The notes below the pieces were generated by a model. It was not told the DNA's origin. It did not search any database and saw only the letters and a list, made by a program, of their open reading frames with translations. A stretch of DNA of 64,000 bases from Echiichthys vipera (taxonomy: Eukaryota; Chordata; Actinopteri; Perciformes; Trachinidae). Location: positions 21,544,685-21,608,684 of the forward strand of contig OY829665.1 of the NCBI GenBank assembly GCA_963691815.1. The letters run 5' to 3'. How positions within the stretch are numbered: position 1 is the stretch's first letter; each line of letters begins with the position of its first letter. The position numbers were made by a program, and so were the translations under genes. Below are positions 10,676 through 22,902 of this stretch, one piece after another.

Positions 10676-11453
10676 CAATGCTTTACTATGAGTTCAGTAA
10701 AAACTAGTGTGATGCGGTGTCGGATGGACTGAGTGATTTCCTCTGGTTCGACACATATGACTTCCAGCAATCAAGCCATCAGTTGGCAGAGCTGATTCCA
10801 TGTACTATGAACCCTGGACAAGAATCAAGTCTGGACATAGGGTGGAGTGTCTCTTTCACACATGGTAGCACACAACAGGAGATAGTCTGTGTCAGATGCG
10901 TGCTCACTGACTAAGAATATTGTTTGGTTTTTCAGCGAGGGGTGATGTTGGTGCATTCAGCAGGCAGGACATGGCCACAAGCAACTAAGCCTCTTGCCGT
11001 TCCTTGAATTTAACTGACCATTAGAGGGTGGGTCCTTAGATACAGAAGTTCCCAAATCCCGTCCTTTCTCCATTTAGACAGTTCATTGCAGGTTTGTAGT
11101 GCATGTGTTGAAGAGGCTGCACATTGCTCTCTGGTTAGAAGGCAAGTTGATTTCCCGCAAGATCAACCTGTGTTTGAACAGTGAGCGTGTTCATCTTTCC
11201 TTCCCTACCTTTTTTGGATTATTGTGAAGAATTCAAAGTACATCAAAGACTTCCTCAAACACAAAGCAACATCTTGGCCTCTGAGGATGCAGCAGTGTGG
11301 TGACGAGATCATTACTCGTCTTCTGTTCAGCCCAGGAGTGAATTGAGCAGTGTGTTTAGGGTGAAGTTAATGCATTTTTCAGTGCATCAGTATGTTGCGG
11401 AAACTGATCTTCCAATGAGCCAGTTACATTGCGGGGCAAAGTGAGCAGCTATA

Positions 11454-11535
11454 CGACGAGGATGGGATTCAGACCCATGCGTGCAGAGCACAATGGATTA
11501 GCAGTCCATCACCTTAACCACACGGCCACCTCGTC
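11454..11535 (-). tRNA. tRNA-Ser (GCT), U12
   Basis: T loop TCTGAAT plus the A-box change CCGTGTGG. Confidence 0.6.
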
Positions 11536-11641
11536 CTCTTCTCCTTGCTTTCTAACAGTAAGTGTCGGACCCAGGTGCGAAAAGTGCGGAATGGGGGGAG
11601 AGGAGAAGTGTCAAAAGGGGCGGGGCTACACAGTACACGTC

Positions 11642-11714
11642 GGGGAATTAGCTCAAATGGTAGAGCGCTCGCTTTGCATGTGAGAGGTAGAGCGATCAAC
11701 GCCCTCATTCTCCA
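11642..11714 (+). tRNA. tRNA-Ala (TGC), U12
   Basis: T-stem C:C mismatch (GAGCG) as in U10. Confidence 0.85.
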
Positions 11715-12492
11715 CAATGCTTTGCTATGAGTTCGGTAAAAACTAGTGTAATGGGGTGTCGGATGGACCGAGTGATTTCCTCTGGATTGACACATATGAC
11801 TTCCAGCATTCAAGCCATCAGTTGGCAGAGTTGATTCCATGTAGTATGAACCCTGGACAAGAATCAAGTCTGGACATAGGGTGGAGTGTCTCTTTCACAC
11901 ATGGTAGCACACAACAGGAGATAGTCTGTGTCAGATGCGTGCTCACTGACTAAGAATATTGTTTGGTTTTTCAGCGAGGGGTGATGTTGGTGCATTCAGC
12001 AGGCAGGACATGGCCACAAGCAACTAAGCCTCTTGCCGTTCCTTGAATTTAACTGACCATTAGAGGGTGGGTCCTTTGATACAGAAGTTCCAAAATCCCA
12101 TCCTTTCTCCATTTAGACAGTTCATTGCAGGTTTGTAGTGCATGTGTTGAAGAGGCTGCACATTGCTCTCTGGTTAGAAGGCAAGTTGATTTCCCGCAAG
12201 ATCAACCTGTGTTTGAACAGTGAGCGTGTTCATCTTTCCTTCCCTACCTTTTTTGGATTATTGTGAAGATTACAAAGTACATCAAAGACTTCCTCAAACA
12301 CAAAGCAACATCTTGGCCTCTGAGGATGCAGCAGTGTGGTGACGAGATCATTACTCGTCTTCTGTTCAGCCCAGGAGTGAATTGAGCAGTGTGTTTAGGG
12401 TGAAGTTAATGCATTTTTCAGTACATCAGTATGTTGCGGAAACTGATCTTCCAATGAGCCAGTTACATTGCGGGGCAAAGTGAGCAGCTATA

Positions 12493-12574
12493 CGACGAGG
12501 ATGGGATTCAGACCCATGCGTGCAGAGCACAATGGATTAGCAGTCCATCGCCTTAACCACTCGGCCACCTCGTC
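12493..12574 (-). tRNA. tRNA-Ser (GCT), U13
   Basis: T loop TCTGAAT; other arms intact. Confidence 0.7.
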
Positions 12575-12680
12575 CTCTTCTCCTTGCCTTCTAGCAGTAA
12601 GTGTCGGACCCAGGTGTGAAAAGTGCGGAATGGGGGGAGAGGAGAAGCGTCCAAAGAGGCGGGGCTACACAGTACACATC

Positions 12681-12753
12681 GGGGAATTAGCTCAAATGGT
12701 ATAGCGCTCGCTTTGAATGTGAGAGGTAGAGGGATCAATGCCCTCATTCTCCA
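12681..12753 (+). tRNA. tRNA-Ala body with Ser anticodon TGA, U13
   Basis: Loop 12,712-12,718 reads TTTGAAT, so the anticodon at 12,714-12,716 is TGA, which pairs with UCA serine codons. The acceptor keeps G3:U70 and A73, so alanyl-tRNA synthetase, which does not read the anticodon, would be expected to charge it with alanine. If made, it would place alanine at UCA. A second change, G22 to T (TAGC), weakens the D stem, and the T loop is ATCAATG. The sister gene in U42 has the same D-stem change but a normal TGC, so the anticodon change is private to this copy, or is a base-call error. Confidence 0.8.
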
Positions 12754-13521
12754 CAATGCTTTACTATGAGTTCGGTAAAAACTAGTGTGATGCGGTGTCG
12801 GCTGGACCGAGTGATTTCCTCTGGATCGACACATATGACTTCCAGCAATCAAGCCATCAGTTGGCAGAGCTGATTCCATGTACTATGAACCCTGGACAAG
12901 AATCAAGTCTGGACATAGGGTGGAGTGTCTCATTCACACATGGTAGCACACAACAGGAGATAGTCTGTGTAAGATGCGTGCTCACTGACTAAGAATATTG
13001 TTTGGTTTTTCGGCGAGGGGTGATGTTGGTGCATTCAGCAGGCAGGACATGGCCACAAGCAACTAAGCCTCTTGCCGTTCTTGAATTTAACTGACCATTA
13101 GAGGGTGGGTCCTTAGATACAGAAGTTCCCAAATCCCGTCCTTTCTCCATTTAGACAGTTCATTGCAGGTTTGTAGTGCATGTGTTGAAGAGGCTGCACA
13201 TTGCTCTCTGGTCAGAAGGCAAGTTGATTCCCCGCAAGATCAACCTGTGTTTGAGCAGTGAGCGTGTTCATCTTTCCTTCCCTACCTTTTTTGGATTATA
13301 GTGAAGATTACAAAGTACATCAAAGACTTCCTCAAACACAAAGCAACATCGTGGCCTCTGAGGATGCAGCAGTGTGGTGACGAGAGCATTACTCGTCTGC
13401 TGTTCAGCCCAGGAGTGAATTGAGCAGGGTGAAGTTAATGCATTTTTCAGTGCATCAGTATGTTGCGGAAACTGATCTTCCAATGAGCCAGTTACATTGC
13501 GAGGCAAAGTGAGCAGCTATA

Positions 13522-13603
13522 CGACGAGGATGGGATTAAGACCCATGCGTGCAGAGCACAATGGATTAGCAGTCCATCACCTTAACCACTCGGCCACCTC
13601 GTC
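13522..13603 (-). tRNA. tRNA-Ser (GCT), U14, B box decayed
   Basis: T loop TCTTAAT and C26 to T, the same form as U11. Confidence 0.6.
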
Positions 13604-13709
13604 CTCTTCTCCTTGCCTTCTAACAGTAAGTGTCGGACCCAGGTGTGAAAAGTGCGGAATGGGGGGAGAGGAGAAGCGTCGAAAGGGGCTGGGCTACACA
13701 GTACACATC

Positions 13710-13782
13710 GGGGAATTAGCTCAAATGGTAGAGCGCTCGCTTTGCATGTGAGAGGTAGAGGGATCAACGCCCTCATTCTCCA
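13710..13782 (+). tRNA. tRNA-Ala (TGC), U14
   Basis: Intact; the upstream GC box is changed to ggggctgggc. Confidence 0.93.
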
Positions 13783-14551
13783 CAATGCTTTACTATGAGT
13801 TCAGTAAAAACTAGTGTGATGCGGTGTCGGATGGACTGAGTGATTTCCTCTGGTTCGACACATATGACTTCCAGCAATCAAGCCATCAGTTTGCAGAGCT
13901 GATTCCATGTACTATGAACCCTGGACAAGAATCAAGTCTGGACATAGGGTGGAGTGTCTCTTTCACACATGGTAGCACACAACAGGAGATAGTCTGTGTC
14001 AGATGCGTGCTCACTGACTAAGAATATTGTTTGGTTTTTCAGCGAGGGGTGATGTTGGTGCATTCAGCAGGCAGGACATGGCCACAAGCAACTAAGCCTC
14101 TTGCCGTTCCTTGAATTTAACTGACCATTAGAGGGTGGGTCCTTAGATACAGAAGTTCCCAAATCCCGTCCTTTCTCCATTTAGACAGTTCATTGCAGGT
14201 TTGTAGTGCATGTGTTGAAGAGGCTGCACATTGCTCTCTGGTCAGAAGGCAAGTTGATTCCCCGCAAGATCAACCTGTGTTTGAGCAGTGAGCGTGTTCA
14301 TCTTTCCTTCCCTACCTTTTTTGGATTATAGTGAAGATTACAAAGTACATCAAAGACTTCCTCAAACACAAAGCAACATCGTGGCCTCTGAGGATGCAGC
14401 AGTGTGGTGACGAGAGCATTACTCGTCTTCTGTTCAGCCCAGGAGTGAATTGAGCAGGGTGAAGTTAATGCATTTTTCAGTGCATCAGTATGTTGCGGAA
14501 ACTGATCTTCCAATGAGCCAGTTACATTGCGAGGCAAAGTGAGCAGCTATA

Positions 14552-14633
14552 CGACGAGGATGGGATTAAGACCCATGCGTGCAGAGCACAATGGATTAGC
14601 AGTCCATCACCTTAACCACTCGGCCACCTCGTC
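14552..14633 (-). tRNA. tRNA-Ser (GCT), U15, B box decayed
   Basis: T loop TCTTAAT. Confidence 0.6.
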
Positions 14634-14739
14634 CTCTTCTCCTTGCCTTCTAACAGTAAGTGTCGGACCCAGGTGTGAAAAGTGCGGAATGGGGGGAGAG
14701 GAGAAGCGTCGAAAGGGGCGGGGCTACACAGTACACATC

Positions 14740-14812
14740 GGGGAATTAGCTCAAATGGTAGAGCGCTCGCTTTGCATGTGAGAGGTAGAGGGATCAACGC
14801 CCTCATTCTCCA
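14740..14812 (+). tRNA. tRNA-Ala (TGC), U15
   Basis: Intact, with normal GC box upstream. Confidence 0.94.
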
Positions 14813-15581
14813 CAATGCTTTACTATGAGTTCAGTAAAAACTAGTGTGATGCGGTGTCGGATGGACTGAGTGATTTCCTCTGGTTCGACACATATGACTT
14901 CCAGCAATCAAGCCATCAGTTGGCAGAGCTGATTCCATGTACTATGAACCCTGGACAAGAATCAAGGCTGGACATAGGGTGGAGTGTCTCTTTCACACAT
15001 GGTAGCACACAACAGGAGATAGTCTGTGTCAGATGCGTGCTCACTGACTAAGAATATTGTTTGGTTTTTCAGCGAGGGGTGATGTTGGTGCATTCAAAAG
15101 GCAGGACATGGCCACAAGCAACTAAGCCTCTTGCCGTTCCTTGAATTTAACTGACCATTAGAGGGTGGGTCCTTAGATACAGAAGTTCCCAAATCCCGTC
15201 CTTTCTCCATTTAGACAGTTCATTGCAGGTTTGTAGTGCATAAGTTGAAGAGGCTGCACATTGCTCTCTGGTTAGAAGGCAAGTTGATTCCCCGCAAGAT
15301 CAACCTGTGTTTGAGCAGTGAGCGTGTTCATCTTTCCTTCCCAACCTTTTTTGGATTAAGGTGAAGATTACAAAGTACATCAAAGACTTCCTCAAACACA
15401 AAGCAACATCGTGGCCTCTGAGGATGCAGCAGTGTGGTGACGAGATCATTACTCGTCTTCTGTTCAGCCCAGGAGTGAATTGAGCAGGGTGAAGGTAATG
15501 CATTTTTCAGTGCATCAGTATGTTGCAGAAACTGATCTTCCAATGAGCCAGTTACATTGCGGGGCAAAGTAAGCATCTATA

Positions 15582-15663
15582 CAACGAGGATGGGATTCGG
15601 ACCCATGCGTGAAGAGCACAATGGATTAGCAGTCCATCACCTTAACCACTCGGCCACCTCGTC
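15582..15663 (-). tRNA. tRNA-Ser (GCT), U16
   Basis: T loop TCCGAAT, the closest to consensus in the array (one change). C72 is T (G1:U72), and the variable arm has a mismatch (GTGC/TCAC). Confidence 0.68.
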
Positions 15664-15769
15664 CTCTTCTCCTTGCCTTCTAACAGTAAGTGTCGGACCC
15701 AGGTGTGAAAAGTGCGGAATGGGGGGAGAGTTGAAGCGTCGAAAGGGGCGGGGCTACACAGTACACGTC

Positions 15770-15842
15770 GGGGAATTAGCTCAAATGGTAGAGTGCTCGC
15801 TTTGCATGTGAGAGGTAGAGAGATCAACGCCCTCATTCTCCA
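15770..15842 (+). tRNA. tRNA-Ala (TGC), U16
   Basis: G10:U25 wobble and a T-stem A:C mismatch (GAGAG/CCCTC). Confidence 0.85.
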
Positions 15843-16611
15843 CAATGCTTTACTATGAGTTCGGTAAAAACTAGTGTGATGCGGTGTCGGATGGACCGAG
15901 TGATTTCCTCTGGATCGACACATATGACTTCCAGCAATCAAGCCATCAGTTGGCAGAGCTGATTCCATGTACTATGAACCCTGGACAAGAATCAAGTCTG
16001 GACATAGGGTGGAGTGTCTCTTTCACACATGGTAGCACACAACAGGAGATAGTCTGTGTCAGATGCGTGCTCACTGACTAAGAATATTGTTTGGTTTTTC
16101 AGCGAGGGGTGATGTTGGTGCATTCAGCAGGCAGGACATGGCCACAAGCAACTAAGCCTCTTGCCGTTCCTTGAATTTAACTGACCATTAGAGGGTGGGT
16201 CCTTAGATACAGAAGTTCCCAAATCCCGTCCTTTCTCCATTTAGACAGTTCATTGCAGGTTTGTAGTGCATGTGTTGAAGAGGCTGCACATTGCTCTCTG
16301 GTCAGAAGGCAAGTTGATTCCCCGCAAGATCAACCTGTGTTTGAGCAGTGAGCGTGTTCATCTTTCCTTCCCTACCTTTTTTGGATTATAGTGAAGATTA
16401 CAAAGTACATCAAAGACTTCCTCAAACACAAAGCAACATCGTGGCCTCTGAGGATGCAGCAGTGTGGTGACGAGAGCATTACTCGTCTTCTGTTCAGCCC
16501 AGGAGTGAATTGAGCAGGGTGAAGTTAATGCATTTTTCAGTGCATCAGTATGTTGCGGAAACTGATCTTCCAATGAGCCAGTTACATTGCGAGGCAAAGT
16601 GAGCAGCTATA

Positions 16612-16693
16612 CGACGAGGATGGGATTAAGACCCATGCGTGCAGAGCACAATGGATTAGCAGTCCATCACCTTAACCACTCGGCCACCTCGTC
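16612..16693 (-). tRNA. tRNA-Ser (GCT), U17, B box decayed
   Basis: Copy of U15 within the duplicated dimer; T loop TCTTAAT. Confidence 0.6.
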
Positions 16694-16799
16694 CTCTTCT
16701 CCTTGCCTTCTAACAGTAAGTGTCGGACCCAGGTGTGAAAAGTGCGGAATGGGGGGAGAGGAGAAGCGTCGAAAGGGGCGGGGCTACACAGTACACATC

Positions 16800-16872
16800 G
16801 GGGAATTAGCTCAAATGGTAGAGCGCTCGCTTTGCATGTGAGAGGTAGAGGGATCAACGCCCTCATTCTCCA
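16800..16872 (+). tRNA. tRNA-Ala (TGC), U17
   Basis: Intact, copy of U15. Confidence 0.94.
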
Positions 16873-17641
16873 CAATGCTTTACTATGAGTTCAGTAAAAA
16901 CTAGTGTGATGCGGTGTCGGATGGACTGAGTGATTTCCTCTGGTTCGACACATATGACTTCCAGCAATCAAGCCATCAGTTGGCAGAGCTGATTCCATGT
17001 ACTATGAACCCTGGACAAGAATCAAGGCTGGACATAGGGTGGAGTGTCTCTTTCACACATGGTAGCACACAACAGGAGATAGTCTGTGTCAGATGCGTGC
17101 TCACTGACTAAGAATATTGTTTGGTTTTTCAGCGAGGGGTGATGTTGGTGCATTCAAAAGGCAGGACATGGCCACAAGCAACTAAGCCTCTTGCCGTTCC
17201 TTGAATTTAACTGACCATTAGAGGGTGGGTCCTTAGATACAGAAGTTCCCAAATCCCGTCCTTTCTCCATTTAGACAGTTCATTGCAGGTTTGTAGTGCA
17301 TAAGTTGAAGAGGCTGCACATTGCTCTCTGGTTAGAAGGCAAGTTGATTCCCCGCAAGATCAACCTGTGTTTGAGCAGTGAGCGTGTTCATCTTTCCTTC
17401 CCAACCTTTTTTGGATTAAGGTGAAGATTACAAAGTACATCAAAGACTTCCTCAAACACAAAGCAACATCGTGGCCTCTGAGGATGCAGCAGTGTGGTGA
17501 CGAGATCATTACTCGTCTTCTGTTCAGCCCAGGAGTGAATTGAGCAGGGTGAAGGTAATGCATTTTTCAGTGCATCAGTATGTTGCAGAAACTGATCTTC
17601 CAATGAGCCAGTTACATTGCGGGGCAAAGTAAGCATCTATA

Positions 17642-17723
17642 CAACGAGGATGGGATTCGGACCCATGCGTGAAGAGCACAATGGATTAGCAGTCCATCAC
17701 CTTAACCACTCGGCCACCTCGTC
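17642..17723 (-). tRNA. tRNA-Ser (GCT), U18
   Basis: Copy of U16: T loop TCCGAAT, G1:U72, variable-arm mismatch. Confidence 0.68.
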
Positions 17724-17829
17724 CTCTTCTCCTTGCCTTCTAACAGTAAGTGTCGGACCCAGGTGTGAAAAGTGCGGAATGGGGGGAGAGTTGAAGCGTC
17801 GAAAGGGGCGGGGCTACACAGTACACGTC

Positions 17830-17902
17830 GGGGAATTAGCTCAAATGGTAGAGTGCTCGCTTTGCATGTGAGAGGTAGAGAGATCAACGCCCTCATTCTC
17901 CA
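17830..17902 (+). tRNA. tRNA-Ala (TGC), U18
   Basis: Copy of U16: G10:U25 and T-stem A:C mismatch. Confidence 0.85.
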
Positions 17903-18671
17903 CAATGCTTTACTATGAGTTCGGTAAAAACTAGTGTGATGCGGTGTCGGATGGACCGAGTGATTTCCTCTGGATCGACACATATGACTTCCAGCAATCA
18001 AGCCATCAGTTGGCAGAGCTGATTCCATGTACTATGAACCCTGGACAAGAATCAAGTCTGGACATAGGGTGGAGTGTCTCTTTCACACATGGTAGCACAC
18101 AACAGGAGATAGTCTGTGTCAGATGCGTGCTCACTGACTAAGAATATTGTTTGGTTTTTCAGCGAGGGGTGATGTTGGTGCATTCAGCAGGCAGGACATG
18201 GCCACAAGCAACTAAGCCTCTTGCCGTTCCTTGAATTTAACTGACCATTAGAGGGTGGGTCCTTAGATACAGAAGTTCCCAAATCCCGTCCTTTCTCCAT
18301 TTAGACAGTTCATTGCAGGTTTGTAGTGCATGTGTTGAAGAGGCTGCACATTGCTCTCTGGTCAGAAGGCAAGTTGATTCCCCGCAAGATCAACCTGTGT
18401 TTGAGCAGTGAGCGTGTTCATCTTTCCTTCCCTACCTTTTTTGGATTATAGTGAAGATTACAAAGTACATCAAAGACTTCCTCAAACACAAAGCAACATC
18501 GTGGCCTCTGAGGATGCAGCAGTGTGGTGACGAGAGCATTACTCGTCTTCTGTTCAGCCCAGGAGTGAATTGAGCAGGGTGAAGTTAATGCATTTTTCAG
18601 TGCATCAGTATGTTGCGGAAACTGATCTTCCAATGAGCCAGTTACATTGCGAGGCAAAGTGAGCAGCTATA

Positions 18672-18753
18672 CGACGAGGATGGGATTAAGACCCATGCGT
18701 GCAGAGCACAATGGATTAGCAGTCCATCACCTTAACCACTCGGCCACCTCGTC
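18672..18753 (-). tRNA. tRNA-Ser (GCT), U19, B box decayed
   Basis: T loop TCTTAAT. Confidence 0.6.
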
Positions 18754-18859
18754 CTCTTCTCCTTGCCTTCTAACAGTAAGTGTCGGACCCAGGTGTGAAA
18801 AGTGCGGAATGGGGGGAGAGGAGAAGCGTCGAAAGGGGCGGGGCTACACAGTACACATC

Positions 18860-18932
18860 GGGGAATTAGCTCAAATGGTAGAGCGCTCGCTTTGCATGTG
18901 AGAGGTAGAGGGATCAACGCCCTCATTCTCCA
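18860..18932 (+). tRNA. tRNA-Ala (TGC), U19
   Basis: Intact. Confidence 0.94.
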
Positions 18933-19710
18933 CAATGCTTTACTATGAGTTCAGTAAAAACTAGTGTGATGCGGTGTCGGATGGACTGAGTGATTTCCTC
19001 TGGTTCGACACATATGACTTCCAGCAATCAAGCCATCAGTTGGCAGAGCTGATTCCATGTACTATGAACCCTGGACAAGAATCAAGTCTGGACATAGGGT
19101 GGAGTGTCTCTTTCACACATGGTAGCACACAACAGGAGATAGTCTGTGTCAGATGCGTGCTCACTGACTAAGAATAGTGTTTGGTTTTTCAGCGAGGGGT
19201 GATGTTGGTGCATTCAAAAGGCAGGACATGGCCACAAGCAACTAAGCCTCTTGCCGTTCCTTGAATTTAACTGACCATTAGAGGGTGGGTCCTTAGATAC
19301 AGAAGTTCCCAAATCCCGTCCTTTCTCCATTTAGACAGTTCATTGCAGGTTTGTAGTGCATGTGTTGAAGAGGCTGCACATTGCTCTCTGGTTAGAAGGC
19401 AAGTTGATTCTCCGCAAGATCAACCTGTGTTTGAGCAGTGAGCGTGTTCATCTTTCCTTCCCTACCTTTTTTGGATTATTGTGAAGATTACAAAGTACAT
19501 CAAAGACTTCCTCAAACACAAAGCAACATCGTGGCCTCTGAGGATGCAGCAGTGTGGTGACGAGAGAATTACTCGTCTGCTGTTCAGCCCAGGAGTGAAT
19601 TGAGCAGTGTGTTTAGGGTGAAGTTAATGCATTTTTCAGTGCATCAGTATGTTGCGGAAACTGATCTTCCAATGAGCCAGTTACATTGCAGGGCAAAGTA
19701 AGCAGCTATA

Positions 19711-19792
19711 CGACGAGGATGGGATCCGGACCCATGCGTGCAGAGCACAATGGATTAGCAGTCCATCGCCTTAACCAATCGGCCACCTCGTC
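19711..19792 (-). tRNA. tRNA-Ser (GCT), U20
   Basis: T loop TCCGGAT, and an A-box change (CCGATTGG). Confidence 0.62.
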
Positions 19793-19898
19793 CTCTTCTC
19801 CTTGCTTTCTAACAGTAAGTGTCGGACCCAGGTGCGAAAAGTGCGGAATGGGGGGAGAGGAGAAGTGTCGAAAGGGGCAGGGCTACACAGTACACGTC

Positions 19899-19971
19899 GG
19901 GGAATTAGCTCAAATGGTACAGCGCTCGCTTTGCATGTGAGAGGTAGAGGGATCAACGCCCTCATTCTCCA
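19899..19971 (+). tRNA. tRNA-Ala (TGC), U20, D-stem mutant
   Basis: G22 to C (CAGC) breaks the top D-stem pair with C13; the sister copy U47 has the normal base. Confidence 0.82.
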
Positions 19972-20749
19972 CAATGCTTTGCTATGAGTTCGGTAAAAAC
20001 TAGTGTAATGCGGTGTCGGATGGACCGAGTGATTTCCTCTGGATTGACACATATGACTTCCAGCATTCAAGCCATCAGTTGGCAGAGTTGATTCCATGTA
20101 GTATGAACCCTGGACAAGAATCAAGTCTGGACATAGGGTGGAGTGTCTCTTTCACACATGGTAGCACACAACAGGAGATAGTTTGTGTCAGATGCGTGCT
20201 CACTGACTAAGAATATTGTTTGGTTTTTCGGCGAGGGGTGATGTTGGTGCATTCAGCAGGCAGGACATGGCCACAAGCAACTAAGCCTCTTGCCGTTCCT
20301 TGAATTTAACTGACCATTAGAGGGTGGGTCCTTTGATACAGAAGTTCCAAAATCCCATCCTTTCTCCATTTAGACAGTTCATTGCAGGTTTGTAGTGCAT
20401 GTGTTGAAGAGGCTGCACATTGCTCTCTGGTTAGAAGGCAAGTTGATTTCCCGCAAGATCAACCTGTGTTTGAACAGTGAGCGTGTTCATCTTTCCTTCC
20501 CTACCTTTTTTGGATTATTGTGAAGATTACAAAGTACATCAAAGACTTCCTCAAACACAAAGCAACATCTTGGCCTCTGAGGATGCAGCAGTGTGGTGAC
20601 GAGATCATTACTCGTCTTCTGTTCAGCCCAGGAGTGAATTGAGCAGTGTGTTTAGGGTGAAGTTAATGCATTTTTCAGTGCATCAGTATGTTGCGGAAAC
20701 TGATCTTCCAATGAGCCAGTTACATTGCGGGGCAAAGTGAGCAGCTATA

Positions 20750-20831
20750 CGACGAGGATGGGATTCAGACCCATGCGTGCAGAGCACAATGGATTAGCAG
20801 TCCATCGCCTTAACCACTCGGCCACCTCGTC
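20750..20831 (-). tRNA. tRNA-Ser (GCT), U21
   Basis: T loop TCTGAAT. Confidence 0.7.
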
Positions 20832-20937
20832 CTCTTCTCCTTGCCTTCTAGCAGTAAGTGTCGGACCCAGGTGTGAAAAGTGCGGAATGGGGGGGGAGGA
20901 GAAGCGTCCAAAGAGGCGGGGCTACACAGTACACATC

Positions 20938-21010
20938 GGGGAATTAGCTCAAATGGTAGAGCGCTCGCTTTGCATGTGAGAGGTAGAGGGATCAATGCCC
21001 TCATTCTCCA
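20938..21010 (+). tRNA. tRNA-Ala (TGC), U21
   Basis: T loop ATCAATG instead of ATCAACG; stems intact. Confidence 0.92.
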
Positions 21011-21798
21011 CAATGCTTTACTATGAGTTCGGTAAAAACTAGTGTGATGCGGTGTCGGCTGGACCGAGTGATTTCCTCTGGATCGACACATATGACTTCC
21101 AGCAATCAAGCCATCAGTTGGCAGAGCTGATTCCATGTACTATGAACCCTGGACAAGAATCAAGTCTGGACATAGGGTGGAGTGTCTCTTTCACACATGG
21201 TAGCACACAACAGGAGATAGTCTGTGTCAGATGCGTGCTCACTGACTAAGAATATTGTTTGGTTTTTCGGCGAGGGGTGATGTTGGTGCATTCAGCAGGC
21301 AGGACATGGCCACAAGCAACTAAGCCTCTTGCCGTTCTTGAATTTAACTGACCATTAGAGGGTGGGTCCTTAGATACAGAAGTTCCCAAATCCCGTCCTT
21401 TCTCCATTTAGACAGTTCATTGCAGGTTTGTAGTGCATGTGTTGAAGAGGCTGCACATTGCTCTCTGGTTAGAAGGCAAGTTGATTCCCCGCAAGATCAA
21501 CCTGTGTTTGAGCAGTGAGCATCTTGTGAGAGTGTTCATCTTTCCTTCCCTCCCTTTTTTGGATTATTGTGAAGATTACAAAGTACATCAAAGACTTCCT
21601 CAAACACAAAGCAACATTGTGGCCTCTGAGGATGCAGCAGTGTGGTGACGAGATCATTACTCGTCTGCTGTTCAGCCCAGGAGGGAATTGAGCAGTGTGT
21701 TTAGGGTGAAGTTAATGCATTTTTCAGTGCATCAGTATGTTGCGGAAACTGATATTCCAATGAGCCAATTACATTGCGGGGCAAAGTAAGCAGCTATA

Positions 21799-21877
21799 CG
21801 ACGAGGATGGGATTCGGAATGCGTGCAGAGCACAATGGATTAGCAGTCCATCGCCTTAACCACTCGGCCACCTCGTC
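21799..21877 (-). pseudogene. tRNA-Ser with T-stem deletion, U22
   Basis: Three bases (GGG of the T-stem 5' strand) are missing: the plus strand reads ggattcggaatgc instead of ggattcggacccatgc. The T arm and B box cannot form normally. GCT anticodon kept. Confidence 0.85.
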
Positions 21878-21978
21878 CTCTTCTCCTTGCTTTCTAACAG
21901 TAAGTGTCAGACCCAGGTGCGAAAACTGCAGAATGGGGGGAGAGGAGAAGCGTCGAAAGGGGCTAAACAGTACGCATC

Positions 21979-22051
21979 GGGGAATTAGCTCAAATGGTAG
22001 AGCGCTCGCTTAGCATGTGAGAGGTAGAGGGATCAACGCCCTCATTCTCCA
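21979..22051 (+). tRNA. tRNA-Ala (AGC), U22
   Basis: Intact. The upstream spacer is shortened to ggggctaaacag, which removes the GC box. Confidence 0.92.
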
Positions 22052-22820
22052 CAATGCTTTACTATGAGTTTGGTAAAAACTAGTGTGATGCAGTGTCGCA
22101 TGGACCGAGTGATTTCCTCTGGATCGACACATATGACTTCCAGCAATCAAGCCATCAGTTGGCAGAGCTGATTCCATGTACTATGAACCCTGGACAAGAA
22201 TCAAGTCTGGACATAGGGTGGAGTGTCTCTTTCACACATGGTAGCACACAACAGGAGATAGTCTGTGTCAGATGCGTGCTCACTGACTAAGAATATTGTT
22301 TGGTGTTTCAGCAAGGGGTGATGTTGGTGCATTCAGCAGGCAGGACATGGCCACAAGCAACTAAGCCTCTTGCCGTTCCTTGAATTTAACTGACCATTAG
22401 AGGGTGGGTCCTTAGATACAGAAGTTCCCAAATCCCGTCCTTTCTCCATTTAGACAGTTCATTGCAGGTTTGTAGTGCATGTGTTGAAGAGGCTGCACAT
22501 TGCTCTCTGGTCAGAAGGCAAGTTGATTCCCCGCAAGATCAACCTGTGTTTGAGCAGTGAGCGTGTTCATCTTTCCTTCCCTACCTTTTTTGGATTATAG
22601 TGAAGATTACAAAGTACATCAAAGACTTCCTCAAACACAAAGCAACATCGTGGCCTCTGAGGATGCAGCAGTGTGGTGACGAGAGCATTACTCGTCTGCT
22701 GTTCAGCCCAGGAGTGAATTGAGCAGGGTGAAGTTAATGCATTTTTCAGTGCATCAGTATGTTGCGGAAACTGATCTTCCAATGAGCCAGTTACATTGCG
22801 AGGCAAAGTGAGCAGCTATA

Positions 22821-22902
22821 CGACGAGGATGGGATTAAGACCCATGCGTGCAGAGCACAATGGATTAGCAGTCCATCACCTTAACCACTCGGCCACCTCG
22901 TC
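22821..22902 (-). tRNA. tRNA-Ser (GCT), U23, B box decayed
   Basis: T loop TCTTAAT. Confidence 0.6.

Larger units (their letters stand above)
14527..18646. repeat. Two 2,060-bp dimers (U15-U16 and U17-U18)
   Basis: Two consecutive two-unit blocks appear identical, down to private changes such as a G in atcaaggctgg and the tRNA-Ala T-stem change in U16 and U18. The second higher-order copy has only one such block (44,537-46,596). Confidence 0.9.
1..20080. repeat. Higher-order duplication, copy 1 (U1-U20)
   Basis: Unit order and private variants match 30,010-48,030. The offset is 30,009, rising to 30,010 after a one-base indel near 3,855, and falling to 27,950 after a 2,060-bp block (U17-U18) that copy 2 lacks. 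Only about ten further differences were noticed by eye, for example 6,941, 12,716, 19,919 and 5,520. Similarity drops after about 20,080. Confidence 0.9.
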
